36,427 nucleotides of DNA from Minisyncoccota bacterium (lineage in GTDB: Bacteria; Patescibacteriota; Minisyncoccia; Phycocordibacterales; PALSA-1337). Numbering within the stretch: the stretch's first letter is position 1; the number at the start of each line of letters is the position of its first letter. Of this stretch, positions 29,505 through 36,427 are shown in pieces. Position numbers and translations under genes: made by a program. The stretch spans positions 1-36,427 of the forward strand of contig JAQTPC010000002.1 of NCBI GenBank assembly GCA_028713005.1, read 5' to 3'. The notes beneath the pieces are model-generated. The model saw nothing but the letters and a program-made list of their open reading frames with translations, had not been told where the DNA came from and made no database searches.

Positions 29505-29556
29505 CATTTAGCGCTCAATTGAGTGATGTAAATGGCAGACAGCAGGGAATTTCCCT
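29505..29556 (+). promoter_or_regulatory. Structured leader of the cold-shock-like gene
   Basis: CATTTA (29505) pairs with TAAATG (29529-29534) around the palindrome CTCAATTGAG, and is followed by the palindrome AGGGAATTTCCCT. A ribosome site AAGGAG comes shortly before the ATG. Confidence 0.5.
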
Positions 29557-29585
29557 CTATAATTGACCAAGGAGAACATTGAGTT

Positions 29586-30560
29586 ATGAATAAGACACAA
29601 TCGCCCATCGTGCAGTTCGGCACCGTTCAGTTCTGGAATGAAAAAGACAATTTTGGCCGCATCATCCCTGATGGATGGAAGGGTCAGCAAGGCATTCCAT
29701 TTACGACCCACGCACAAAAACTGCGCGCGGGCAATGTCGAACCTGAGTTCGTTGAAGCCTTTTTCTCGGGCAAGGAATACATTCCCCGCCCGCATGATCG
29801 AGTGGTCTTCACGACTGCATTCGGCAAGTTGCCGTGCCGTTCTGGCAATGGCTCGATGCTGTTCATCAAACAATGGGGCTATGCAGTGGGCTATCAAGAG
29901 CTCGTTCTCGAGATCGCCCATCGGCCGCAATTCCGTATCGTGCGCGATGTTGAAAATGAAAACAAGATCGTAGTCATCAAGGAAGTTGCTTCCGGATCGC
30001 TCGAGCAGCTCGTCGCCCTATCGCCCCGAGACGGCCATCGTGTGTCCAATGTGGACCTCTTTGCGTCGGTGTATGTCACTCATACCGCTTCGACGCCGAA
30101 TCGTTGGCAGCGGTTGGATGATCATGGTCAGTGGGTCAATTGTGTTGACCCGCGTCCCTTCCCGGCCGGTGAATTGTTCCGCTTCATGCTGTATGAAAAT
30201 AACAAGTGGGGTCCGCTGGAACAAGGCACCGCGCTTGAGTTACAGTTCCGGTCTGCCCGCGGTTCAAAGAAAGATCGGTTCGCTCCGATACAATCGCAGC
30301 CTGGTGAGCCTCGCAAGTTCACCTGGTGGGAAAAGCAATGCGAGGCATTCTCGAGCGGAAAGAAGATCTGGGTCGAAATCGGTGATCCTCGCCCCGAACC
30401 GGTAGTTGCAGTCGCAAAGCCTTGTGCGAACGACACTTCAGTCAAGACTGCATCACCTGCACCGGCCAAATACCTGAACTCTCCAGGGGCTGAGAAGCGC
30501 CCCAAAGAACAGGTGTTCAAGGGATTCGACGCGCTTGATAGTCTCAAGATCGCAGTGTGA
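29586..30560 (+). CDS. Protein with N-terminal cold-shock-like domain
   Basis: 324 residues. Residues about 9-75 read as a divergent cold-shock (OB-fold) domain: FGTVQFWNEKDNFGRIIPD parallels the GTVKWFN...GFGFI core, followed later by RPHDRVVF as the last strand. One RNP aromatic is kept, others are altered. The middle (about 85-260) is rich in Trp and Tyr with strands such as FIKQWGYAVGYQELV and NKWGPLEQG, possibly two more small beta domains. The C-terminal ~60 residues are Pro/Ala/Lys-rich and probably disordered. Single-stranded nucleic-acid binding is likely, but the role is unknown. Strong promoter, GGAG 11 bases before the ATG, GC-rich coding sequence and a TTTTTTATTT terminator match the NAD-module style. 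Confidence 0.6.
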   Translation: MNKTQSPIVQFGTVQFWNEKDNFGRIIPDGWKGQQGIPFTTHAQKLRAGNVEPEFVEAFFSGKEYIPRPHDRVVFTTAFGKLPCRSGNGSMLFIKQWGYAVGYQELVLEIAHRPQFRIVRDVENENKIVVIKEVASGSLEQLVALSPRDGHRVSNVDLFASVYVTHTASTPNRWQRLDDHGQWVNCVDPRPFPAGELFRFMLYENNKWGPLEQGTALELQFRSARGSKKDRFAPIQSQPGEPRKFTWWEKQCEAFSSGKKIWVEIGDPRPEPVVAVAKPCANDTSVKTASPAPAKYLNSPGAEKRPKEQVFKGFDALDSLKIAV

Positions 30561-30578
30561 TCCTTCGTTAGATTCAAC

Positions 30579-30610
30579 AGACCCGCTTGCTTGCAAGCGG
30601 GTCTTTTTTA
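30579..30610 (+). terminator. Intrinsic terminator of the cold-shock-like gene
   Basis: Perfect 11-bp stem AGACCCGCTTG/CAAGCGGGTCT with loop CTTG, followed by TTTTTTATTT. Confidence 0.92.
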
Positions 30611-30626
30611 TTTCCATGTGCTGATG

Positions 30627-30632
30627 TATTAT
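30627..30632 (+). promoter_or_regulatory. -10 box giving a leaderless MurD-like gene
   Basis: TATTAT ends 7 bases before the ATG at 30639. Confidence 0.5.
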
Positions 30633-30638
30633 TCACCC

Positions 30639-31970
30639 ATGAACACACGGACCTATTTTCAAGGAAAGCGCATTGCAGTCATAGGTCTCGGTCCACATGG
30701 AGAGATGGTGGACGATGTAAAATTTCTTATAAAGTCAGATGCTCTCGTTTCAGTATATGATCTCCGTAGCGAAGCGCGCCTCAAAAATCATATTATATTC
30801 CTTCGTTCAGTTGGCCTTGCGAACTATGTATGCAGCTCCATTCCGCCTGATGACCTACTTGATATGGACCTCATCATCCTTTCGCATGAATATCCACGCG
30901 ATTCTTCTTTTCTCAAGGGAGCTCGTGAAAAGGGTATACCAATAGAATATCCAGAAACGCTCTTCTTTCGTTTGGCGCCACCAGTTACAGTAGTCGGTGT
31001 CATGGGTGCATACGGCAAAGCAACAGTTGTATCAGTTCTTGCGCCTCTTTTAGAGATGGCATGTGAAGCTGATGGTACTCAAAATATGTTTACACTCGAT
31101 CCTGAATCAGGCGACGGTATTTTGGTCGTATTAAAAAAGATAAAGAGCGGTGATATTGCTTTAGTCCGTGTGATCGAATCTATGATGACAGAGTTATATG
31201 AGTTGCGCGTCAGTCCTCATGTAGCTATCTTTACGAGCGTTCCACCAAAGGGATCATACGGATCATCTCCATTTGAAATCCTTACCTATCAAACATATAA
31301 CAATTTCATCATTGCAAGCGATGAGGTTATCGATGCCATCCATCATTTCAAGTTCCAGCCAAAAGCAAAAATGCTTCGCACCAAATCATCCATTATTCCT
31401 TCAGCATGGATATTTGGCACGGGAGATGCAGGACTTTGGAATCATGACCGTGATAACGCTGCGCTTGCTCTTCAGGCGGCACAATTATTTAAAGTTCCTG
31501 ATGAGGTCTCGGAGTCGCTTATGGAAAAATGGAAGCCGCTCAAAGGTAGATTAGAACTGATAAAAAAGATAAAAAATATCGAATTTTATAACGACACCGC
31601 CTCAGTTTCTCCGAATTCAACGATCACCGGTGCGCGTTGTTTGACCAAGGATCGCAACCTCGTGCTTATCATTGGCGGTGTCGATGCGGGTCAGGATTAT
31701 AGAGAGCTCTACGCTGTACTTCCTCAATGTGCGCATACAGTCATTTTGTTGCCAGGAAGCGGTACCATGAAAGAGCGTAAGACGATCAATACGATCGATA
31801 ATGTCACGATACTCTCTGCTCCTGATATCGAAGAAGCGGTGCGTCTCGCACGTGATAATGCTCGTCAGGGAGATCGAGTGCTCTTTAGTCCAGGATTTGC
31901 TGCGGGTGGCCTTGAGGCTTCGCGTAAGGAGAGAGGGGAAGCGTTCGTAAGAGCAGTAAGATCTCTTTAG
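30639..31970 (+). CDS. MurD-like Mur ligase with degenerate motifs
   Basis: 443 residues with the three-domain Mur ligase plan: an N-terminal Rossmann part (GKRIAVIGLGPHG, 9-21), a central ATPase part with GAYGKAT (123-129) and a C-terminal part with FYNDTASVSP and the LIIGGVDAGQDY strand-loop typical of MurD. Standard MurD adds D-Glu to UDP-MurNAc-L-Ala. Here the P-loop threonine after GK is Ala, and the C-terminal segment lacks the Lys of the usual DSKATN motif, so activity or substrate may differ. The ATG at 30639 is supported by TATTAT 7 bases upstream. It is convergent with the PLP gene, separated from the other cell-wall genes by about 1.3 kb. Confidence 0.78.
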   Translation: MNTRTYFQGKRIAVIGLGPHGEMVDDVKFLIKSDALVSVYDLRSEARLKNHIIFLRSVGLANYVCSSIPPDDLLDMDLIILSHEYPRDSSFLKGAREKGIPIEYPETLFFRLAPPVTVVGVMGAYGKATVVSVLAPLLEMACEADGTQNMFTLDPESGDGILVVLKKIKSGDIALVRVIESMMTELYELRVSPHVAIFTSVPPKGSYGSSPFEILTYQTYNNFIIASDEVIDAIHHFKFQPKAKMLRTKSSIIPSAWIFGTGDAGLWNHDRDNAALALQAAQLFKVPDEVSESLMEKWKPLKGRLELIKKIKNIEFYNDTASVSPNSTITGARCLTKDRNLVLIIGGVDAGQDYRELYAVLPQCAHTVILLPGSGTMKERKTINTIDNVTILSAPDIEEAVRLARDNARQGDRVLFSPGFAAGGLEASRKERGEAFVRAVRSL

Positions 31971-31972
31971 TT

Positions 31973-32893
31973 TTACTCCCCACAAATCAAACAAACCACT
32001 GACCCTTCTATTTTGTGTCCCGCATAGACGGCTTGCATGACACCTGCTACTGATAGTGCGCTATTGGTAGAAATATTCAGCCCGGCGTGCTTCTCAACAA
32101 GGATTCGTGCGGTCTCAATATCTTCATTGGTAGCAAACCAGCCATATCCACCTGTCTTTTGGATGAGTGGTATTAGATCATTTTTTCTGTATGCAGTGAT
32201 ATCAGTGATCGCATCAGCTACAGAAGGTTCGTCTGGTCCATCATAGCTATTGAGTCCGTCAGACAGAGGATGGCACGAAGATGTCTGCACGATATGTATT
32301 TGTGGTATTTTCGAACTTGAATTATTTAAGAAATACGTTGCCAATGCTTGAGCGGTTGTTCCTGATGATGTGCCAATAAATATTGCGCCTAGATTTTCTG
32401 TTTGACTGAGTTCTTCGGCCAGCGATTCATAGCCTTTGAGAGCAAGATTATCTGTTGATTGGCGGAGACTGCGCATGCCGTCATTCATCGCTTGGGTCAG
32501 CGCCTGTAGCGGACGTTCTTTTTTGAGGATACGGATATAGTTATCTGCATATGCGAGCAACTTTTGGTATTTATGTTCTGCAACATGATTACCAACAAAA
32601 ATATCAAGTTGTAGCAATGAATCATCGATTCCTTCGCCACTGGCTGAATGCATACCTTGCTCGATCTTTTCATTATTTATCTTTTGCACATGGATGGCGG
32701 CTGCAAGAGCGGCATTTCCTGATGAAGATATAGCGAAACGACTTTCACCCTTGTTGCGGTAAATCTCAATCATGACAGGTATTGAACGGCCTTTATGTGA
32801 GCCATAGGGACTCAAATCTTCACGCTTAAAATAGAGGTCAGAGACACCTATAGCCTGAGCAAGATCGTTGTATTGTTCGAGGGGAGTAGTCAT
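31973..32893 (-). CDS. PLP-dependent fold-type II enzyme, threonine-synthase-like
   Basis: 306 residues of the tryptophan synthase beta superfamily. The PLP-binding Lys is in YGSHKGR (about 30-36), followed by the substrate loop SSSGNAALA (about 57-65) and the phosphate-binding loop GTSSGTTAQA (about 173-182). The family covers threonine synthase, threonine dehydratase, diaminopropionate ammonia-lyase and cysteine synthase; length and the NISTNSALSVAG tail lean to threonine synthase-like, but I cannot fix the substrate. The C-terminus ends CLICGE, a possible metal site. Its TACTTG -10 lies 8 bases before the ATG. It is convergent with the MurD-like gene with 2 bases between stops. Confidence 0.78.
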   Translation of the reverse strand: MTTPLEQYNDLAQAIGVSDLYFKREDLSPYGSHKGRSIPVMIEIYRNKGESRFAISSSGNAALAAAIHVQKINNEKIEQGMHSASGEGIDDSLLQLDIFVGNHVAEHKYQKLLAYADNYIRILKKERPLQALTQAMNDGMRSLRQSTDNLALKGYESLAEELSQTENLGAIFIGTSSGTTAQALATYFLNNSSSKIPQIHIVQTSSCHPLSDGLNSYDGPDEPSVADAITDITAYRKNDLIPLIQKTGGYGWFATNEDIETARILVEKHAGLNISTNSALSVAGVMQAVYAGHKIEGSVVCLICGE

Positions 32894-32894
32894 A

Positions 32895-32960
32895 AATGAT
32901 CAAGTAACAATGACGCAATAACCAAGTAAATCACACGTGACCTATTGATCATGGTTATTG
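32895..32960. repeat. Inverted repeats upstream of the PLP gene
   Basis: CAATAACCA (32916-32924) is repeated inverted at 32952-32960. AATGATCAAGTAA at 32895-32907 recurs at 33271-33283 and, inverted, at 33295-33307. The repeats surround the LysW-like gene region. Confidence 0.55.
32901..32906 (-). promoter_or_regulatory. -10 box giving a leaderless PLP gene
   Basis: Minus-strand TGT-TACTTG (extended -10) ends 8 bases before the A of the ATG at 32893. Confidence 0.45.
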
Positions 32961-33074
32961 TATCATTGGTACTTAGTGTGTTGTCATCCTATCTTATTTA
33001 CAGTACTATGTGAAGACGGTTTTATTCATCTAATTATCTTAATTTAAACCGTGTTTCATCAAAACTTAAAAACT

Positions 33075-33245
33075 ATGAATGCTAAACTCGTATGTCCAGA
33101 ATGTAAAAATGACGTTGATCTTTCTCGTTACCCAAACCTCGCAGTAGGTATGGTGGTTGAGTGTAACCATTGTGGCATGACACTCGCTATCAAGGAGATT
33201 GGCGACGCTGAGGTCAAGAGTGAGATTGTTGATGAAGGAAAGTAG
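33075..33245 (+). CDS. LysW-like zinc-ribbon protein
   Basis: 56 residues with two zinc knuckles, CPEC (about 7-10) and CNHC (about 33-36), separated by a strand-rich VGMVVECN segment as in LysW, the small amino-group carrier protein of lysine/arginine synthesis. The acidic tail ends DEGK and lacks the EDWGE end on which LysW carries its substrate, so the carrier role is doubtful. It may be a structural zinc ribbon. The ATG at 33075 is preferred because the family begins just before the first CPEC. No ribosome site or clear promoter; a long perfect inverted repeat follows. Confidence 0.6.
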   Translation: MNAKLVCPECKNDVDLSRYPNLAVGMVVECNHCGMTLAIKEIGDAEVKSEIVDEGK

Positions 33246-33262
33246 ATAATGATACAAGTTTC

Positions 33263-33315
33263 AATAACACAATGATCAAGTAAACACAGTGCGTTTACTT
33301 GATCATTGTGTTATT
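33263..33315. repeat. 23-bp perfect inverted repeat between convergent genes
   Basis: Arms 33263-33285 and 33293-33315 are fully complementary around the loop ACAGTGC and contain TGATCA. There is no T tract on either strand. It lies between the LysW-like gene and the Mpl/MurC gene, overlapping the latter's stop codon, so it may stop transcription from both sides. Confidence 0.8.
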
Positions 33316-34708
33316 TGAGCATTGATAATTTATTCACTGTTTCCTCAATCATCCCTCTGAAGCCATGTGACCCAAGAAAGACGATGCAATCGTCTTTTTT
33401 TGCTTCTGTTGCAAGGAAGTTCACGAGAGCCGAGTCGTCTTCAAAATACTTCACATTTTTATGTGTTTTTTCAATCGTTTGAACCAAGTCATTGCCTTCC
33501 ATGGGCTTCGTTGAATCATCCTCTGAAACTTTAAGTTTTGTTAGGCGTGGAATGATGACCATGTCAGCGTCTTTGAAGGCATTATCATATTTATGAGCAG
33601 TTTCGTATTGTCTACCACCGATATTTGGTTCATATACAGCTATAATTTTACTGGTATACACTTCACGCACACTTTCGAGCACTGATGTGGCTTTTTCAGC
33701 TGTTGGCGCATGACAATCGAGCAAGGTAACATCACCTTCAAATCTCTTTTCAAAACGACGCTTGATACCTTTAAACTCTTTGATTGCATCAATGACCTTA
33801 TCAGCGGGTATACCGGCTTCTCGTGCCATAGCAAAAGCTGCAGTGATATTTTCTACATTGAAACGACCGAGCATTGGTGAAAGTACTTCATAACAAATGT
33901 CTTTTGCGGTGATCTGGAAATGGAGACCATTTTTTGTGTAGGTGATCGAATGATATGAATAATCAGCTGACTCACTTTTGCCATAGCTTATAGCTTTCTT
34001 TCCTGTGGCTTCGAGTATTTTTTTGACACCAGCTTCATCGATACATGCAATGATGAGACCATCATCAGGGATGCCGCTGACTAATTTCTCAAAAGTATCG
34101 AAATAATCTTTTTCTGTCGGATAAAGATCAGCATGATCCCATGAGACCGAGGTGAGGAGAAGGTGAGTTGGGGCATAGTATACAAACTTGGGACGTCTGT
34201 CAGAAATAGAGACTTGATATTCATCGCCTTCGACAAGACTCCAGTCAGAGTCTGAAAGTGCTCCTGTAGGATGTGACAGTGAAAGTCCACCAGTAAAGTA
34301 ACTCAGTTTTCTGCCAGCATGTGTAAATATATAAGAAAGGAGTGCTGATGTTGTTGTCTTGCCCCACGTACCTGTTACAACTATAGAATTCTTTTTTATG
34401 AAATATTTTTGTAACACTTCAGCATATGAGTATGCAGGGATATTATGCTCTTTTGCATACAGTGTTTCAGGATTGGATGGGCTCGTGCCAGTGCCTCCGA
34501 TCATGACAAAGTCAGGTGTACCGATGTTTTCTGGATGCCAGCCCGCATAGTATTCGACACCTGCATCTTTGAGATACGTTGAAACTGGAGGAAAGAAGCC
34601 TTTGTCAGAGCCAGTCACTTTGACGCCTACTTTGTGAAAAGCTATAGCCAGTGCGCTCGTTGCTACGCCGCAGATGCCGATAACGTGAACATGTTTAGGA
34701 AGATTCAT
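33311..34708 (-). CDS. UDP-N-acetylmuramate-alanine ligase / Mpl-like Mur ligase
   Basis: 465 residues with complete Mur ligase architecture: an N-terminal HVIGICGVATSALA Rossmann start, the ATP loop VTGTWGKTTT (111-120; MurC and Mpl usually have GTHGKTTT) and a C-terminal domain ending in GSHGFRGMIEE. The EGDEY...DRRPKF segment followed by SWDHADLYP resembles Mpl, the ligase that attaches recycled tripeptide to UDP-MurNAc, more than MurC. In a small genome it may serve as MurC. The start has an extended -10 TGC-TAATAT 7 bases upstream. It is the last gene of the mraY - GNAT - ligase run. Confidence 0.85.
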   Translation of the reverse strand: MNLPKHVHVIGICGVATSALAIAFHKVGVKVTGSDKGFFPPVSTYLKDAGVEYYAGWHPENIGTPDFVMIGGTGTSPSNPETLYAKEHNIPAYSYAEVLQKYFIKKNSIVVTGTWGKTTTSALLSYIFTHAGRKLSYFTGGLSLSHPTGALSDSDWSLVEGDEYQVSISDRRPKFVYYAPTHLLLTSVSWDHADLYPTEKDYFDTFEKLVSGIPDDGLIIACIDEAGVKKILEATGKKAISYGKSESADYSYHSITYTKNGLHFQITAKDICYEVLSPMLGRFNVENITAAFAMAREAGIPADKVIDAIKEFKGIKRRFEKRFEGDVTLLDCHAPTAEKATSVLESVREVYTSKIIAVYEPNIGGRQYETAHKYDNAFKDADMVIIPRLTKLKVSEDDSTKPMEGNDLVQTIEKTHKNVKYFEDDSALVNFLATEAKKDDCIVFLGSHGFRGMIEETVNKLSMLK

Positions 34709-34714
34709 AGAGCT

Positions 34715-34720
34715 ATATTA
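34715..34720 (-). promoter_or_regulatory. Extended -10 giving a leaderless Mpl/MurC gene
   Basis: Minus-strand TGC-TAATAT ends 7 bases before the A of the ATG at 34708, between the GNAT gene and the ligase. Confidence 0.5.
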
Positions 34721-34731
34721 GCAGATACTGC

Positions 34732-35406
34732 CTATTTCTTCACGAGAATATCTTTTACTTCTTCAAGATCATTTGACCACTTTGCTCCATCGAACCATTC
34801 GAGTCCTGCGAACTGTAATTTGTATGTATCAGTAGGGCGCTGGAGTGAGCCGAGGTAAACATATTTCATGTCATCTTCTTTTGCGTGATTGATCGCCATG
34901 ATCATCATGCCGAGACCCATGTCTTTTGATGCAGCACTTAAATCATAAAAAGGGTAAGAATAGTGGAGAATATCTCTGTTTGAGTATGCGATTGTTGCCC
35001 CTATAAATACCTCAGATTGAGTGTACTCAAGGAGTGAGTTAAAATTGCTTTTATTGCTATCAGTAAGCACCTCTTTTATCTTTTTCGAGCTCATGATGCC
35101 TGGGCCAAACTTTGACTCATAAAAATCTTTTGCGAGCTTGCCAAGATACCAGCTATAGTCAGCAAGCGGCAAAGGCGTCGATTCTAGGTGAGTCAGAGTG
35201 GCATTTTTATCCCCGTTAATTTTTCTCAAGATACGTCTGTTCTCGCTTGAAAGTTCAAATTGTGACAGGTCAATGCGTACGCTTCTTGTTTGATGCATGA
35301 TCCCTCTACCGATACGAGTAAAAACATATCCCTGATTGTATAGATCAGTGATATTATTCTCTGAAAAATCCGTTATTGTTTTTTCGTTCCAGTGTAGATA
35401 TTCCAT
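34732..35406 (-). CDS. GNAT protein resembling aminoacyl-tRNA-protein transferases (Ate/Bpt type)
   Basis: 224 residues. The C-terminal half has a GNAT-like core, and KYVYLGSLQRPTDTYKLQFAGLEW closely parallels the YVYLG...YK-x-QF/QY-RP segment near the end of arginyl/leucyl-tRNA-protein transferases. The N-terminal cysteine cluster of Ate1 is absent. Known relatives transfer an amino acid from tRNA to a protein N-terminus (N-end rule). Its position between mraY and a Mur ligase raises the alternative of a FemX-like transfer of amino acids to the peptidoglycan peptide, which is speculation. It starts 16 bases after the mraY stop and is followed by the ligase after 23 bases. Confidence 0.6.
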   Translation of the reverse strand: MEYLHWNEKTITDFSENNITDLYNQGYVFTRIGRGIMHQTRSVRIDLSQFELSSENRRILRKINGDKNATLTHLESTPLPLADYSWYLGKLAKDFYESKFGPGIMSSKKIKEVLTDSNKSNFNSLLEYTQSEVFIGATIAYSNRDILHYSYPFYDLSAASKDMGLGMMIMAINHAKEDDMKYVYLGSLQRPTDTYKLQFAGLEWFDGAKWSNDLEEVKDILVKK

Positions 35407-35422
35407 GTGTTATTTGGATCGT

Positions 35423-36427
35423 CTAGTGCAATGCCAACCAGAATCCGAAGACTACAAAGATGAAGTGTATAACCCAGAAACGCATGACGGTCTTTTCTTC
35501 GCTCCAACCCTTGATCTCGAAGTGATGATGAAGTGGCGCCATAGCAAAGACTTTTCGGCCAAAGAGATACCGTGAGGCCACTTGGATCACTACTGAAAAA
35601 GCTTCGATATAGAACATGAATCCAATGAAAAAGAGTGAGCTTAATTCGCCGATAGCCAGAGCATTGACGGCAAGCAGTGCACCGAGACCAAGGGAACCGA
35701 CATCGCCCATCATGAATCGGGCTGGTTTGATATTGAAATATGTATACGTAGCTATGGCACCCAGTGTTGTCGCATTCAAGATAGCGATCTCACCAAAGCC
35801 ATTGATCCATGAGAGGAGAGTGAGTGCACTAAATGTGGTGACGAGCATACCGCCAGCAAGACCATCCATGCCATCAGCGATATTGACTGCGTTTGCAGTG
35901 AACATAACAACGAGTATGACGATTGGTACGATGAACCATCCTGCATCGATAGCAAAATTGAATGGAAAATAAATATAGTGCCATGCTGGTCCGAGTCTCC
36001 AGTACACCCACCATGCAGTGATGCTTCCTGCGATGAACTGCAATATGAGCTTTTCGTGGACGAGAACGCCGCGGCGCGTGCGTGAGCCAAACCAGACTGA
36101 GAGGCGTTTGAACATGGTCCAAGGGAAAGTGATGATATACCACAAACGCATTGACCATTGTTTGTGGATACGAATTAATGTAATCACATGACTAAGTTTG
36201 CGAGAATGGCGTTCGGCACCATATATACTCATGAGGTCATCAACACCTCCAAGTAGAGCTGATATGAGCATGACGCTGATAGGTACCCAGGTGAAACTGC
36301 GCGACCAGTTGAAGAAAAAAGTGATAAAGGCAACTGTCAGAACGACGAGAAGACCACCCATCACTGGTGTCTTTGCTTTGTACGCATGTGAGCCAAGTCC
36401 CTTGAGCTCAGTCTTTGCACCCTTGAT
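35423..36427 (-). CDS. mraY: Phospho-N-acetylmuramoyl-pentapeptide transferase (5' end outside window)
   Basis: Transfers phospho-MurNAc-pentapeptide to undecaprenyl phosphate to make lipid I in the cytoplasmic membrane. The reading frame stays open to the window edge with KTPVMGG (the usual KTPTMGG) upstream of the ORF track start, so the gene is truncated at its 5' end. Motifs: GGVDDLM with the metal Asp pair, NAVNIADGMDGLAGG, FMMGDVGSLGLG and APLHHHFEIKGWSE. Several membrane helices are obvious. Between DDLMSIYG and the HEKLILQ segment there is an insertion of roughly 40 residues relative to standard MraY. It heads a run with the GNAT and Mpl/MurC-like genes. Confidence 0.94.
   Translation of the reverse strand: MKGAKTELKGLGSHAYKAKTPVMGGLLVVLTVAFITFFFNWSRSFTWVPISVMLISALLGGVDDLMSIYGAERHSRKLSHVITLIRIHKQWSMRLWYIITFPWTMFKRLSVWFGSRTRRGVLVHEKLILQFIAGSITAWWVYWRLGPAWHYIYFPFNFAIDAGWFIVPIVILVVMFTANAVNIADGMDGLAGGMLVTTFSALTLLSWINGFGEIAILNATTLGAIATYTYFNIKPARFMMGDVGSLGLGALLAVNALAIGELSSLFFIGFMFYIEAFSVVIQVASRYLFGRKVFAMAPLHHHFEIKGWSEEKTVMRFWVIHFIFVVFGFWLALH

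Noticed and set aside
1-36427. Alternative genetic code with UGA as a sense codon.
   Set aside because: UGA ends several genes (for example at 12720-12722 and 19740-19742) and RF2 with SPF and GGQ is present.
1-36427. CRISPR arrays, insertion sequences, integrases or phage structural genes.
   Set aside because: No regularly spaced repeats and no transposase-, integrase- or capsid-like proteins were seen on either strand.

Overview
The window reads as chromosomal DNA of a candidate-phyla-radiation (Patescibacteria) bacterium, most likely a parcubacterial lineage. The evidence is a GatCA pair, an unusually short RF2, tRNA genes without an encoded CCA, many small membrane proteins typical of that group (DUF5671, Gmad2 and DUF2127 types), and tightly packed genes with starts lying 6-8 bases after a -10 box. 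UGA is a stop: it ends several genes and RF2 is encoded, so this is the standard bacterial code. The lineage call rests on remembered family distributions, not on a search.

Layout. 1-2618: gatC, gatA and a membrane-anchored HEPN-like protein. 2635-3351: five tRNA genes (initiator Met, a second CAU tRNA, Asp, two Thr), with a relic of a tRNA 5' half. 3363-8494: prfB, ftsE, ftsX, pyrG and a DMT exporter. 8527-11902: a degenerate Nudix-like gene, tRNA-Gln, an AT-rich oxygenase-like gene, an inositol-monophosphatase-like gene, a VOC protein, a small membrane protein and an NMN/NaMN adenylyltransferase. 11917-23806: the most interesting part, described below. 23811-28318: Gmad2 lipoprotein-like gene, DUF2127 protein, tRNA-Ile, DUF5671 protein, pyruvate kinase. 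28351-36427: radC, a small unknown gene, a cold-shock-like gene, a degenerate MurD-like ligase, a PLP enzyme, a LysW-like zinc ribbon, and a mraY / aminoacyl-transferase-like GNAT / Mpl-MurC run on the minus strand that leaves the window inside mraY.

The 11917-23806 block holds a Nudix ADP-sugar/ADP-ribose hydrolase, PRPP synthetase, nicotinate phosphoribosyltransferase, glutamine-dependent NAD synthetase, a SLOG-like Rossmann protein, an NrtR-type Nudix/winged-helix repressor, and then an operon PP2C phosphatase - protein kinase with zinc ribbon - nicotinamidase-like hydrolase - vWA protein. With the adenylyltransferase just upstream, these give every step of nicotinamide -> nicotinate -> NaMN -> NaAD -> NAD+, plus recycling of ADP-ribose through ribose-5-phosphate and PRPP. 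A TerY-P-like phospho-signalling triad (vWA, PP2C, kinase) has the nicotinamidase-like gene inside its operon and faces the NAD repressor gene across an intergenic region carrying an operator-like palindrome. My reading is that this is an NAD+-homeostasis module wired to a phospho-switch.

The module looks different from the rest of the window. Its genes have full -35/-10 promoters, Shine-Dalgarno sites (GTG starts in places), visibly higher GC, and hairpin terminators that share a TTTTTTATTT tail. The core genes are mostly leaderless, with ATG at the expected transcription start. Two distant genes, the Nudix-like gene at 8569-9183 and the cold-shock-like gene at 29586-30560, share the module's architecture and may belong to the same regulon.
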